DNA of 64,000 nucleotides, taken from the NCBI RefSeq assembly GCF_021869535.1, contig NW_026262668.1:10338348-10402347 (forward strand), written 5' to 3'. Positions 33,808 through 45,435 of this stretch are shown here, piece by piece. Numbering within the stretch: position 1 is the stretch's first letter; the number at the start of each line of letters is the position of its first letter. Both the position numbers and the translations under genes were made by a program. This stretch comes from Mytilus californianus. Its lineage: Eukaryota; Mollusca; Bivalvia; Mytilida; Mytilidae. The notes beneath the pieces are model-generated. The model was not told the origin of the DNA and did no database searches. It saw only the letters and a list, made by a program, of their open reading frames with translations.

Positions 33808-35423
33808 ATGGCTTCCAAATCTATAATGGATGAAATTATGTGCAGACCATGTAGCTTCAGAGACTTATCCATAGAGGCTTCGTTTTGGTGTGTGGTTTGT
33901 AAGGAATGTCTTTGGTTGAGTTGTCAGAAACATCATTTGTCAGCAAAGGCATTAGCTTCACATGATATACTAGTATTATCTTTCGATCAACGTAGATTAA
34001 TTTCCAATGTTGTTGAACATGTGAGAGAAACCTGTTTTGAACATGACCGGAAATTTGAACACTATTGTTCTGACCATCAAAAACCGTGCTGTATAAGATA
34101 TAGCACTAAAAATCATGAAGGCTGTAATAATGTTTGTCCGATTGAAGATGTCATAGAAAATGTGAAATCGTCCGTTGCAATTCAGCAGTTTGAAGGGGGT
34201 TTAAATGGTTTGATTCGTAAGATTGAAAAAAATATTGAAAAGAAAGAGAAATCGTCACTTGACACCGAAAAGCAAATCAAAACTATGAAGCTAGAAGTTT
34301 CGGATATTAAAAAAATGTATTAACAAAAGGCTTGAAGTATTAATTAAGAAATGCTATGAAAGCATGGATGATATTCAGGAAGAACATAACAGAACGACAT
34401 GCAAAGGCATAGAAAGTCTTCAGAAAAAACTAGAAGGCCTTCAAAGTATAAAATTAGACATTTGTCAAGCAAAAGAAAACTGTACAAATATCCAATTATT
34501 CTTGAGTCTCTCAGAATTTGAGAGCATGTTGTCAAGAGAAGAAAACATGCTATCTGTAAGTATAGAAAAAGGTGAATTGGATAACACAGAGTACATTTTA
34601 AGTCTTACTAATGACTTCAAAAACTTGGCGTATATTGGAGACTTCTGTAATATCGTTCCTCAGAAAACAAAATTACACATTAACCGTTTAAGTTTCGGAC
34701 AAAGTGCAAAAATGCCACCTCTAATTGAAGACCAAGTCGTAGCCAATATTGATACCATTCAAATTAAAAAGAAAAATGAAATTAAATGTCCAGACCCATG
34801 CTACATAACAGGCTGTACAATTTTGCATAATGATTCTATGTTGTTTGTTAACGGTTCCAATAATAGCATTATACTTTTCGATAGCAACTGTCGCTTTTTA
34901 AGGAACATTGAGTTTGACTCAAAGCCATTCGACATTGCATTTTTTGATGAGTTTTTTGTTGCTGTTACCCTTAATGAAGCAAAAATAATGTGTTCATTGA
35001 GCTCAGCTCAGATCAGGATAAAATTATAAAAGAACTTGACGTGATAAGTGAATGCTACGGAATCGATTATTCAGACCACAGAATAGCCGTTGATGTAAAA
35101 GGTTATAGTTTACAGATATTTGATGATACTGGAATGAAAATTAAAAAACAATACCATTTGCCAGCCGCTCTGTATCGTTCGTTAATTCAAATATTTGTTA
35201 TATCGATTATCAGTCAAGTGTGTTAAAGTATACTGATTATAATGGACAGAATATCCGGGAAATAACTTTGCCAAAAGCAGGAAGTGTATTTCATATGGTC
35301 ATGACGGTAGACCTAGGGGTATTCATTACAACACCAGGAAACAACAATTACTTTTCATTACAAATCAAAGCAATACAGCTGTACTGTACGATGTTCAATG
35401 ACGCTAAAAAGTTTATACTTAAT
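33808..35423 (+). pseudogene. B-box/propeller gene copy C, frameshifted pseudogene
   Basis: Preceded by acceptor TTTTAATTTAG (33799) and an 8-nt leader. B-box 1 (CRPC, WCVVC, LWLSC) and B-box 2 (CFEH, YCSDH, CCIRY) are present, but one ligand Cys of the CCIRC motif is Tyr. The frame is open to 34321, then shifts. The coiled coil and first propeller blades run in another frame to about 35027 (EFESMLSREENMLS, YITGCTILHNDSMLFVNG). A further shift at about 34990 gives ELDVISECYGIDYSDHRIAV, and shifts near 35160-35220 fragment the end. It is clearly homologous to copy D over its length but not functional. Confidence 0.85.
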
Positions 35424-35426
35424 TAA

Positions 35427-36395
35427 ACGGACATTTTAAAATCATTTGTGTAAAGGTTGTGTCAATTTAAAACAATCGTCTTGTAAAATATAATGCTATA
35501 AAAACAGAAAGAGGATACCAAAGGACTTTCAATGCCATACGTCGAAAAACACAGACCAGACCATTTGACCAAACCAAAAAAAGATGAACAGACAATCAAC
35601 AGTCATTAAAACACTACACAGTGAACGTTTGGATTATGGACACGAACCTTACAAAAGAAAGACCGAGTGAACTGTTAAACTTAATATTATAAAAGACAGT
35701 TGCAGTGTGCATGTTGTATTCATAGCAATAGTCATTTTACATTTTTTTTTATCAACAATCAAAATTCAATGCATTAGGGACAAATAGACAAAATGAAAGC
35801 CAAAGAAAATGACGATGGGACATCTATCGGATTGTCTACAAACACCGAACAGAAAGCCAATGATTGAGCAACAGAAGCCCCACCAACAAACTGGCGTATA
35901 CTCTAATGCAATTTATATTTTTAAAACTTCCTAATCTAGTTATTTAATTATACCCCGCTTCAAAAAAGGAGAATATATTGGTTTATTTCGTATGTCCATC
36001 CGTCCGTCCCATGCAATATGTGAATGGCATTTATCTCAGGAACTACAATCAGCTCTATCAGCTGCAATCCATATACAAGGTGATATGACGTGCCGCTGGA
36101 ATAAGTCACATTTTCCAGCTTGAAAATATGTGAATAGGTGGGAAAAACTATCAGAAATACACAATAAGGTTAAAAAAGTTCCCATACTTGGTATATGGAA
36201 AGCCCTGTATTTTTTTCACAGCCGAAAGCCGTGAGTCAACATAACACGAGGAATCTGAGCTCCGAGCAAAAGTAATATTTACCAATATTGGAAAAGGTTA
36301 AATTTTTACCTACGCAATATATGAAAAGGTATACATTTAAAAAATCTAAATTGTATGAAAAGGGTGGGGTAACAGAACAATTAGTATTGAAAGTG
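35427..36395. other. Intergenic repeats
   Basis: 35783-35893 is a diverged family 2 fragment (ACAGAAAGCCAATGATTGAG, AGAAGCCCCACCAAC). 35945-36165 is another dispersed repeat beginning TTATACCCCGCTTCAAAAAA with CCATCCGTCCGTCCCATG and CTCAGGAACTACAATCAGC. No gene seen. Confidence 0.5.
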
Positions 36396-36712
36396 GACCC
36401 CCGAGAGTCCATATCGCATAGTAAGCTATAAAAGGCCTCTAAATTGACAAAGGTAAAACAATTCAAACGTGAATACTTACCGACTGATTTAAGAACAAAA
36501 CGAAAAACGAAAAACAAATATGATATTCAGCAACAAACGACAATCATTGAATTGCAGGATTCTGACCTAATATAGGCACATACAGAATGTGGGAAAATAA
36601 ACAGATTAACGGGCGCCCAACTCTTTCTCTTACCTGGGAGGGTGGCGTAACCGCACAACATAAGAACAAACTATAATCAACATAAGAACAAATTTTAAAA
36701 ATCAGTTAACAA
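36396..36712 (+). repeat. Family 1 repeat, long copy
   Basis: From the GTCCATATCGCATAGTAAGC block through AGCAACAAACGACAATCATT and CACATACAGAATGTGG to GAACAAATTTTAAAAATCAG. It joins in one copy the two halves that are separate at 32735 and 33676, and so shows the family's fuller length. Confidence 0.8.
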
Positions 36713-36975
36713 GGGCCTATTTCTTAAGGTCGATACAAAGCACAAAAACAACTAACAAAAACACAGAGTACACTATATATATAAATGCACTCTTCAGATT
36801 CCAATATGTTTTGATATTGTTATGATTTTTGACATTGTGGATGAAACAATTGCATGGGATTTGGTCGCTATATGCGCTGTAAAAATGATAATCTTGAAGG
36901 AGAATTAACTAAATTCCCCATATATATACGAGCACGCGAGTTAATATAAGTCTGAATTTAAATCAGGTTGAAAAC

Positions 36976-37290
36976 GGCTTGACTTATGTACAAAACAATA
37001 AACGAAAAATGAATATGATATACAGCAACAAACGACAACCATTGAATTACAGGCGCCTTACCTGCGAAGTGCACATACAGAATGACGCGAACCTAACTTG
37101 TTTATGGCCTTAAACAATGAGCAAACCCATATCGCATAACAAGCTATACGAGTTCACGGCATGCCAAAATATAGTGCAACGCAAACGAGAAACCAAAAGG
37201 TCTGATTTATGTACAAAACAATTAACGAAAGACAAATATGGTATACAGCTACAGACGCATGAGAAACGCGCGCATACACGCATTCCAATT
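36976..37290 (+). repeat. Two family 1 repeat fragments
   Basis: 36976-37085 covers TTATGTACAAAACAATAAAC to CACATACAGAATG. 37105-37280 restarts at an upstream block (GGCCTTAAACAATGAGCAAA) and runs to GACAAATATGGTATACAGC. They are partly overlapping pieces of two insertions. Confidence 0.7.
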
Positions 37291-37350
37291 AAATTATTTT
37301 TCTAAGTTTTTACATAAATTAAGTATTCACCATTAGAAATTAGAACAATA

Positions 37351-37412
37351 TGGTTTTTTGTTGGGGTTCGTGTTGCTCAGTCTTAGTTTTCTATGTATTG
37401 TTATGTAGACTT
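37351..37412 (-). repeat. Family 2 repeat fragment
   Basis: TTGGGGTTCGTGTTGCTCAG followed by TTTTCTATGTATTGT, minus sense of family 2. Confidence 0.7.
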
Positions 37413-37429
37413 TGTATTGTAAGAGTTAT

Positions 37430-38340
37430 CTCCCCAAACACTGTTTTTCTTGTGTACGCATCTCCTTCGCAACCATAAAGATTATGACAAATTTATGTCT
37501 CTAATTTGTTCGTTATATCCTCAGGATCTTAAGAATAATTTTGACCGAAGCGGTCCAGAAACTCCATATGAGAGTTATTTCCCCTTCTGTATTTAAAATA
37601 AGTAAAATGTAATTGTAATTGGTAAACCATAAGTGATAGGGACCTAGAGTCTTTTGATTTGAAGTCCTTGGTGCAAAAAAAAGAAAATAGGGTCAAGGTC
37701 AAATGTCAAGGTCATTTTTAAATTTGGATTTTGGCTTATTTTCACCTTTTTTCAAACACGATATAAGATATCGACAACATATTTTTACTTAATTGTTAGT
37801 TGCGACATGTTGAAACACATACATATCGGTTTAAAGGGTACGCTTTCATTAAATTAGAGTTTTCTCCCCTCTTTTATTTAAAAATATGCATATGGTGATA
37901 TAACTCATGAACCAAATATAATTAAGATCTAGGGTCTTTTGATTTGAGGTTCTTGGTTGATGACCTTGAAATTGAGCCCAAGGTCATAGATTAAATTGAC
38001 GTTCTAGATTTTGACCTTTGCTTTTACCTCATTTGTATACATGATAAAGCCATGGGACTTTTTGCATTTAGTTGCAAGCCATATGACATTGAAAAAGGAA
38101 CCGAAAGTGACCCTGTGTAAACCGGAATTAGCTATTTTTTTGTACTTTTTGAATGTAAAAGTATATAGAACCATATATTTTTGGAATCAGTGTCAATTAA
38201 ACAGTTAAATAATACTGGAAGTAACCTTTTTCAAACCGGAAGTAACAAATTATTTCCCTTATTTAAAAAATATTGTATAGAAACCATATATTTTTGGAAT
38301 CAGCGTACTAAAAGCTATCATTTGACGCTGTTAATGACAT
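37430..38340 (+). repeat. Degenerate direct repeats in intergenic DNA
   Basis: Blocks recur about 280-300 bp apart: GAGTTATTTCCCCTTCTGTA/GAGTTTTCTCCCCTCTTTTA, GGGTCTTTTGATTTGAGGTT (and a variant at about 37650), CAAGGTCATAGATT-like, and ATATATTTTTGGAATCAG at about 38173 and 38287. Not coding. It probably is part of a dispersed molluscan repeat. Confidence 0.55.
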
Positions 38341-39009
38341 TTTAAACCGAATTTGTACTATTTTCATATCAAAATACTTGTTTTTTTGTGGAAAGACCTT
38401 CAATTGTTCTCTGAACAATTGGTTTTTAATTTTTAGAGTTTTGCTTTTAGCCATGATTGGTTTGTTTTTCTTCGACATATGATTTTTGATTGTCCTTTTC
38501 GTATTTTCTGCCTTATCATTTAGAATATTGTGTCGTTTGTTCAATTTTTTTTTAGATTTGTGTTGCCACTTCAGCTTTTTTTTAAAGAAAATGTAAAGCT
38601 ATGCATTTTTATGTATTGCTTTAGCCTTGTATGATAAAATTATATATATTATTTATTTGCTATGAAAAAAGAGATACTGGGTTAACAATAGTGATATAGC
38701 AAGCATTTGAAACAAATACACACAAGAAATATGGAAGCCAGCGAGGAATCAACAATAGACAAATGCCCAAACAACAAAAACACAAATACGAAACGCTGAT
38801 ATCTTGGAGGAGCTAATAGCTTTACTTAACACCGAATTCCGCAAAAGACAATTGATAAAAAATATATTTCTCACAGTCAGTGACGAGTTTCCTGACCTGG
38901 TATATGGACATGACTATAGTGGTTGAGTTGAACACATCTATTTAAGATTTATCCTCCTCCTTTTTATAATCTCAATTAGCGGAAAGATATCATCAACATA
39001 TGTTGGTAT
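38341..39009. other. Intergenic DNA, nothing recognised
   Basis: AT-rich; no gene, palindrome or repeat supported. Confidence 0.35.
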
Positions 39010-39097
39010 TTTTCTTTTTTAGCCATGGTGTTGTCAATTTATTTTCGACTTATGAGTTTGAATGTCCCTTTGGTATCTTTCGCCTCTCTTTTAGATT
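39010..39097 (-). repeat. Family 2 repeat fragment abutting a Penelope fragment
   Basis: Minus sense; the family start (GAGAGGCGAAAG) lies at about 39097, directly joined to the Penelope coding fragment. Confidence 0.75.
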
Positions 39098-40330
39098 GTA
39101 TGTTCTCTAAAAGATCGTTGGAATATTTTAGTATCCACATCTGATTCACTCCACCTCTACAATAGATAGTTTCACAATAACTTTGAAGCTCGTCTTTGAT
39201 TGCTGATAAAATTGATGTTAATAATTTAGAAAGAGGTTTTGTGGAGCACTTGGATGACCCAGCAACATAACGTTGTTTGTAAGGACACTTATGTAGTTAA
39301 GTTTTCCAATAGAGTGATGGAAGATCCAGTTTTTCATCTTTGGTTGAAAATACAAAGGAACATAGAACAGACCTATGATTATCCAGGATTTCCTCTTTGG
39401 TTAGTGCCGTGGGGGTATATATTGAGTTTCCAAGTGAATTTTCAATACCTAATTCATTGATCAAGTAGTTTATGTACTGTGATTTACACACAAAAACGAT
39501 GTTGTTTGGGGCTTTATCTGCGGGGACAACAGCATATTTTTCGTGGAGGTAGGACAAGTGTTTTGCAACATTTAGGTCTTTAAAGATTGATGTAGCTTGA
39601 GTATTCATAGAACCATTCAGTTTCTTAATTTTGATTTGTATCAACAACCTCACAGCCTTAATCCATCCGGAAAGTGTTTATACGTCTTTTTTCTCGAGTT
39701 TAACCCATTGCCTGGCATAATCCATGACTAAATCCATCAGTATTTTGAAGTGGTGTTTCCAATTGATGGATTTAGACTGACGATATGTCGGGCCTTTGGA
39801 TAACACATTTCGCAGAGAAGTGTTTATGACAATGTTTAGGTCACCAGTAATAACGTGGCCAGCCGGATTATATATGAATGGGGAACTAGCACAGGTGCAA
39901 TTAGGAGGTTTAGACTTGAAGTCGTCAATATTGAGATCCTATAACACGTGTTTGTAATTGAAAATTTTAGTTGTAATTGGTTTGGTAAAGGATAAGAAAT
40001 GATAGGTACAGACTGATCTTTTAAATAAGGAGGTATTTTCGAGTGAACTGATTTATGATGAAGGATACTGCCAAATTTAAGTTGATGGCATCGAGACCTT
40101 TGTTGGCAAAGGAAAGTTTAAGAAAGGATATTTTCTCCTTTTCATATTTTCCAATGCGAACTGGTCTGAAAAGTCTGACTTGCAATATACGAAATGATAG
40201 CTGTAAGTTTGTATTGGTTTGAATGAGGGTTTGTAACAGTGGTTTCCAAACATAAGTTGTACAGAGAATGAAGTTTTGAAAGGGTAATGAATAAAGCTTC
40301 CTGCGAATGTGATGAATACCTAACGGCTTT
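39098..40330 (-). pseudogene. Penelope-like retroelement fragment (N-terminal and RT palm-proximal part)
   Basis: The minus-strand frame is broken by a few stops or shifts. In order it gives FNYKHVL, CTCASSPFIYNPAGHVITGD, TSLRNVLSKGPTYR, LIQIKIKKLNGSMN, then an open 119-codon stretch (39653-39297) with EKYAVVPADKAPNNIVFVC and TKEEILDNHRSVL, then LHKCPYKQRY, KPLSKLLTSIL and GGVNQMWIL. These are signatures of Penelope-like elements with the conserved VPADKA motif. The catalytic YxDD and C-terminal parts are absent; the fragment stops at a family 2 repeat. Confidence 0.85.
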
Positions 40331-40840
40331 TATATAAATGGCAGCAGGTCATTAATTGAGACATCATTGAGAGTAGGTGATATATAATGAGATGATAATA
40401 AACTTATCCAGAAAGTGAAATAAAACAAAAAATGTTGTTAGCGAAAAGTGCAGAACAAAATACCCTTTTTGTGTATATATATTTTGAAGAGCGAGGATTC
40501 TAAACATGTCCGATTCTATTGTTAATAATTGTACAATTTTGCAATTGTATTATATGTACGGTCTATTACAATGGTGACACATGGTGAAAACATAACGCAG
40601 AGATTTTATACTTTTTTTTCATTAAGTAATTCATACAACTAAAAATATGAAATCCGTTTTTGCCCATACCTATACTGTATAATTCATATTTCTTTTAACC
40701 AGAGAGATATCGCAAAAAGATTGCTAGATTTTTAGTGTGTGTTCAAATAACATTCCAAAACTGTGATAGCATTACTGGGATATCTTTCATCATGCGTCAC
40801 CACTGCAGCACCTTGATAAAAAACTGTACTGTACGGTAGC
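40331..40840. other. Intergenic DNA, nothing recognised
   Basis: AT-rich; no supported feature. Confidence 0.35.
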
Positions 40841-41045
40841 TTTTTAAAAAGATGTAATGGTACTGAATCTGAGGTTCAAACTCAATCAGGCAATTATTAT
40901 TGTTATACACATATGCACTTCACGGCACTACAATCTGCCTATATTTTGGCATTGCAAAAGGGACGTATTTTTCTCTGACTGTTAATGACGTCTTTACACT
41001 AAACCCAATGGATGTTGGATGTGTACTGATTGATATTTAGTCTGA
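40841..41045 (+). repeat. Repeat block shared with 63840-63995
   Basis: TTTTCTCTGACTGTTAATGA, CACTAAACCCAATGGATGTT and GGATGTGTACTGATTGATAT recur with few changes at 63920-63990. The last 25 codons (SLTVNDVFTLNP to VLIDI) stay in one frame ending with a stop in both copies. Function is unknown. I have seen this type of block next to Penelope-like sequences and suspect an association. Confidence 0.6.
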
Positions 41046-41194
41046 TTAACATATTTTTTTATTAGTTGTTATTGGCTTTGAACTAGCTGTCAGTAACTGC
41101 AAGTAATCTGAGATATGTACTTTGTGTCTTTTTGTTGTTTGGGAAGTATAAATATCCTGCCACGTGTGGTCTGTGTTTTAGTTAGATGTTTTTC

Positions 41195-41606
41195 TGCTTT
41201 GTATAGATCGGATGAGTTAAGCCCTTTTAAAATGATTTTTAAAATTTGTTCTTATGTTGTACTGTAACACCACTGTCCAAGGTGAGGGGGGTTGAACGCT
41301 CACAAACATGTTTAATCCCGCCGCACGCTATATGTGCCTGTCCCAAGTCAGGAGCCTGTAGTTCAGTGGTTATCGTTGGTTCATGTCTGTCATATTTGTT
41401 TTTCGTAAATTCTTTCGTAATAAATTAGTTTTCTCAATTAAATTGTTTCATATTGTTCATGTCTGAACCTTTTATAGCCGACTATAAAGTTTGGGGTTTT
41501 CTCATCGTTGAAGGTCGTACGGTTGCCTATAATTGCTTACATCCACTTCATTTGAACTTTGGTAGATAGTTGTCTCATTGGGAATCATACCACATCTCCT
41601 TATTTT
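41195..41606 (-). repeat. Family 1 repeat, minus-strand copy
   Basis: Minus sense: GTTCTTATGTTGTACTGTAA, TATATGTGCCTGTCCCAAGT, CTTTTATAGCCGACTATAAA, GAAGGTCGTACGGTTGCC and TAGTTGTCTCATTGGGAATC, ending ACCACATCTCCTTATTTTTA. Confidence 0.85.
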
Positions 41607-41624
41607 TATATTTAATATTGTGTG

Positions 41625-41862
41625 ATGTCTGTCATATTTGTTTTGCGTAAATTGTTTTGTTATAAATTAGCCCGTTAGTTTTCTCAATTGAACTGTTTCT
41701 TATTTTTCATGTCGGAGCCTTTTAAAGACGACTATACGGTATGTTTTTTTTTCATTGAAGGCCGTACGGTTGCCTATAACTGCTTATATCCACTTCATTT
41801 GAACTTTGGTGGATAGTTGTCTCATTGGCAATCACACCACATCTCATTATTTCTATAAAGTT
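41625..41862 (-). repeat. Family 1 repeat, second minus-strand copy in tandem
   Basis: Repeats the last 230 bp of the preceding copy (GTCTGTCATATTTGTTTTGC to ACCACATCTCATTATTTCTA) directly beside it, which suggests a tandem insertion or local duplication. Confidence 0.8.
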
Positions 41863-42037
41863 GAGCTACCATGTATTTTGTTGTTATTTTTTGGTCAATT
41901 TGGTTTTTATGCTCCCAAAGTGCTTCATATTATGGCTTTTCAAACGTTTGGCCTGGAGTGTGACATAAATAAAAATATATCAAAAGGCATCTTTTTCATT
42001 ATCAAAGTAATCAAATAAACGATATGAGTTGGATTCA

Positions 42038-42120
42038 AATGAGGGTAGTAAGCACACTTCTCAATTCATTAATTTTACGATACTCCCGCTCAGAAAGAGG
42101 AGGATATACGGGTTTATTTC
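42038..42120 (+). repeat. Fragment of the TTATACCCCGCT-type repeat
   Basis: CGATACTCCCGCTCAGAAAG and ACGGGTTTATTTCTTA resemble the head at 35945. The surrounding 41863-42326 has no other recognised feature. Confidence 0.4.
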
Positions 42121-42326
42121 TTATATTTAGAAATTTTTTTCCCGAAAATTCAAAAAAAAAACAAATATTTCTGAATTTCCCAAAAAATAAAGAAAAAAAG
42201 TACTTGACAATGCGCAGCAACATCGACGTTGAAAAAATGTTACACTGGAAATTTTTCATTACCATTTTCCAATTTTACAACCTGGTTTAAAAATGAGTAA
42301 AGGAATTGTTCATAAGAAATAAATTC

Positions 42327-42466
42327 GTTATCTTGGTGTAATCAAGGGTGTACGGAATTTTACACCGTTGTTGAAAATTCATACACCCATTCCGCTGCGC
42401 CTCAGGGGGTATGAACTTTCAACAACGGTGTAAAATTCTGTACACCCCTGATTACACCAAGATAAC
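42327..42466. repeat. Long palindrome (foldback element)
   Basis: Arms of about 62 bp are nearly perfect inverted copies: GTTATCTTGGTGTAATCA, then TTTTACACCGTTGTTGAAA, then CATACACCC. The GC-richer loop is CATTCCGCTGCGCCTCAG. It has no ORF and is similar in design to 17019-17154 but unrelated in sequence. Confidence 0.88.
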
Positions 42467-42764
42467 TAATATTATCGGCAATTTGTTCATATTCCTTTTG
42501 ATCTTACTGCCTAATATTTTTAAGATCATGGACAGAACTTGATACTCAAAAATATTAGGCAATGACGTCATGTATCAGTGCAGCAACGTCACGTGCTCAA
42601 GTCCATCCGCGTCAACTTATCAATGAAATGCACACGACTTCATTCATACAACCGAACAACTATCCCAACGATTTGTACGAGTTAAAGTAGATTTACTAAC
42701 TACTTCATTTCACTTCATATTCTCAACCAAAAAAACATACAGTTTAGACACACTTCCGATAAAA

Positions 42765-42887
42765 AGAATAATGGCATTTTATTTTTTGATACTGACTTCA
42801 TCAGCTCAAATATCAACTCGCACTAGCGGGCTTTCTTGGTATTCTTGCTGATAAAGTCAGTATCAAAAACAAAAACGCCATTATTCT
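42765..42887. repeat. Long palindrome (foldback element)
   Basis: 41-bp arms (42765-42805 and 42847-42887) match with four or five differences: AGAATAATGGC, then TTTTTGATACTGAC, then ATCAGC. The loop is about 41 bp and contains ACTCGCACTAGCGGGC. Confidence 0.82.
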
Positions 42888-43429
42888 ATATTCATTTCAG
42901 TCAGTTTTTCCATTTGTATATCATTCCATCCGTTCATTCCATTCAATTTATTGTCGCATATACTGTGTGATGCGCTTTTGAAATCACCGCCGATCACCTT
43001 ACTGGTCATTACTGATTTTTATATAGTCTTACACATTATGGCATATTCCCAGAAACAATAAATCAAACCTTCATGAAAGCAGGCTATACTGTGTGATATG
43101 TTTTCGCACCAATCACGCAATATCAACTTCCCATAAGTAAGCAGCAGCTCACATGTAAACGTGGTTTCGTTATCTTTAGTAACAGCAATTATATTTAATA
43201 AACAAGACAAACTCTTTAATTAAGGTGAGAGCAGTATACCGGTGTTCAATTCTCGTAAATTGATTAGGAAGAAACAAATGAAGGTAACAAAAAAAACGTA
43301 GGGAATTGTATGAAATTCGAAATCAGTGAGACCGTGTGCGTCGAAGGGGTAAGCGTCTCCTACTATTTTTGCATCACCCGCCATACGAATCAACACTTAT
43401 CAAAATGTCACAGTCGGGAATAGGAAACA
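42888..43429. other. Intergenic DNA with repeat fragments
   Basis: CATATACTGTGTGATGCGCT and CTATACTGTGTGATATGTTT are two copies of one block about 130 bp apart. No gene. Confidence 0.4.
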
Positions 43430-44095
43430 ATCGGTACAAGTACAGATCCGACGACTATACGGGTATCTCAAGATATAAGGCGAAGAAAGCATATCGCTAG
43501 TAGACAATGATAAATCGTATCATTCAACCAATTCTCGATGGTGAACGTAAACCTACTGTGGTGTCGATTTCAGTCGTTATTCCTCATAACTCTGTCGGAA
43601 GAGTTTATATACCTGTTAATGAAATCCGTATAGTTTGAACATACACGAGCGTTGTGTATTAACTGAGATATATAAACACATTTCGATGGAACAGAGGTTA
43701 TGTTACTGCTAAGCAATGTGAAGTTGACAATTGAATATTTGAAATCATCATGTTTGCCAAAGATTCTAGTTTGAGGTCATCCATAGGTGTCAATATCGAA
43801 GAAAAGATCAAGAAATGAAGCAGACCTAGTACTCTTGGTCGAATCCTTAATCTCAAGTTCACTAGGATATGTGTAAGCACTCAATGAAATGTGGGTTATT
43901 GAGTGACAGAACATCATCAATATATCTGAAAGTGAAATTATAGAACTTTGCAATATGCTTTTGTTGTGATTGTGAAGGTTCTGACTGAATTCTGCTTCAC
44001 ATGGATTCAAAAACAAGTCGCCCAGTAGTGGTGCACAATTAGTTCTCATTAGAATACCGACTGTCTGCTGGAATATCAATCCATTAAACTCAATT
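43430..44095 (-). pseudogene. Penelope-like RT fragment, second location
   Basis: Minus strand: LIFQQTVGILMRTNCAPLLG and DLFLNPCEAEFSQ near 44040, ELEIKDSTKSTRSASFLDL near 43830, then weaker matches further down. This is the catalytic and post-catalytic RT region. The aspartate motif position falls in shifted frame and is not intact. It lies immediately before the duplicated gene-tail block. Confidence 0.75.
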
Positions 44096-45435
44096 ATTGT
44101 TTGTTTTTAACAATGTAAGCAAAATGAAAGCGGTTATGTATAGTTCAAGGTAATGTGTTATATTTTTAAACATACGGTATTTCTTTTGTGATTTGTTGTA
44201 AATGTGCCTGTCCCGAATTACAAGAAACCAGTGACTGTATAGAGATGGAATTGTTTTTAGTAGTATTATTTGAGGTAAAGTATCTTATTTGGAGGCAATC
44301 CCTTGATCAGAAATGTGTGCGTTATCTATCCCTTTTAAAGAATAGCCAGGGTGAGTTTGGTTCTGAGAGGAAGGCGAGTCAATATACTAAAAAATCATGT
44401 TTGCTTGCTATCGGTTTATGAACCATGTATATATTTGATATGTAGAAATGTTTACAATAACTATACCTACTTCATCGTTCAGTATTGTATCTTAATTTAC
44501 CACATCTTCCAACTTTTACGACTTGTAAGGAAAAAAACATGTGTGTATCAAATGTATTAAAACGGGTTCTTGAGGAAACTCCAACATGCTGTTATTTAAT
44601 GTAGCAGTTAAGTAAACATATACTTTATTGCAGTTAAAAGAATCCTTCTTTTGTCTTTCATTTGCAAATTCAATTTTGCTAATATTTAGACCATTTACAT
44701 TTATTACTGATCAGATACACAAATATATGTTATGACTACACCATGTATGCAAGATTGATCTTGAAAAGTATCAGTGTTTGACATGATCATTTCAAATACA
44801 TCTTCTAATCACTTAATAATTAAACAACATTTTCTGCTGCACTCCACTGTACAATGTGTTTGTCTACCAAACATCACGTTTGAAAGACCGTCATATAAAA
44901 AAAGGCTTTCTGTTTTGCATATTATGTTAAATGAAAAAAAAATCATTGCCATTTGAATTGCTACTTATTAAAAGCGTTTGTACCAGGACCCCTTCGTATT
45001 TGTTATAGTGCATGTGTTGAAAGTAATGTATAAACATTGCAAAACAATTAGGGTGATTGAATATTGGATGCTTATTTGTTCTCCAGTAAACGTTCCAATG
45101 TTACTACACGCTATTTTTCATTGTCTCTAAAAGGTATTTTTACTCCTGTCAGTGTGGTAATATTTGATAATGTTGGAGCATTCCTATTCTATTTGTAGAA
45201 ATTTTGATTTTGTGTATGAAGTTTATCAGTTTGTGGTTGAAATATTACCATTAAAGAAGAAAACAGGAAACACGTGATGCTTTGCATGACTTTCACGTGA
45301 CATTTATCTGAGCACTACCCATAATGAGAATTAAAAAAAACAACATATATAGCAACAATTAAATGCATGCTGACCATATTGTTCTATACATTGAATACTT
45401 GAGCATTTCTAAATGATGTACAATTTATTATCATG
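44096..45435 (+). pseudogene. Duplicated terminal exon and 3' UTR, decayed
   Basis: Parallel to 1555-3240. It includes a diverged exon (WRQSLDQK...LSLLKNSQ near 44290-44350) that lost its frame, the ACCCCTTCGTATTTGTTATA and GTGCATGTGTTGAAAGT blocks, and the AATAAA site changed to AATTAG. Downstream similarity continues to about 45435. The copy is non-functional and must be a genomic (not retro-) duplication, because flanking intron and downstream DNA are included. Confidence 0.65.
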
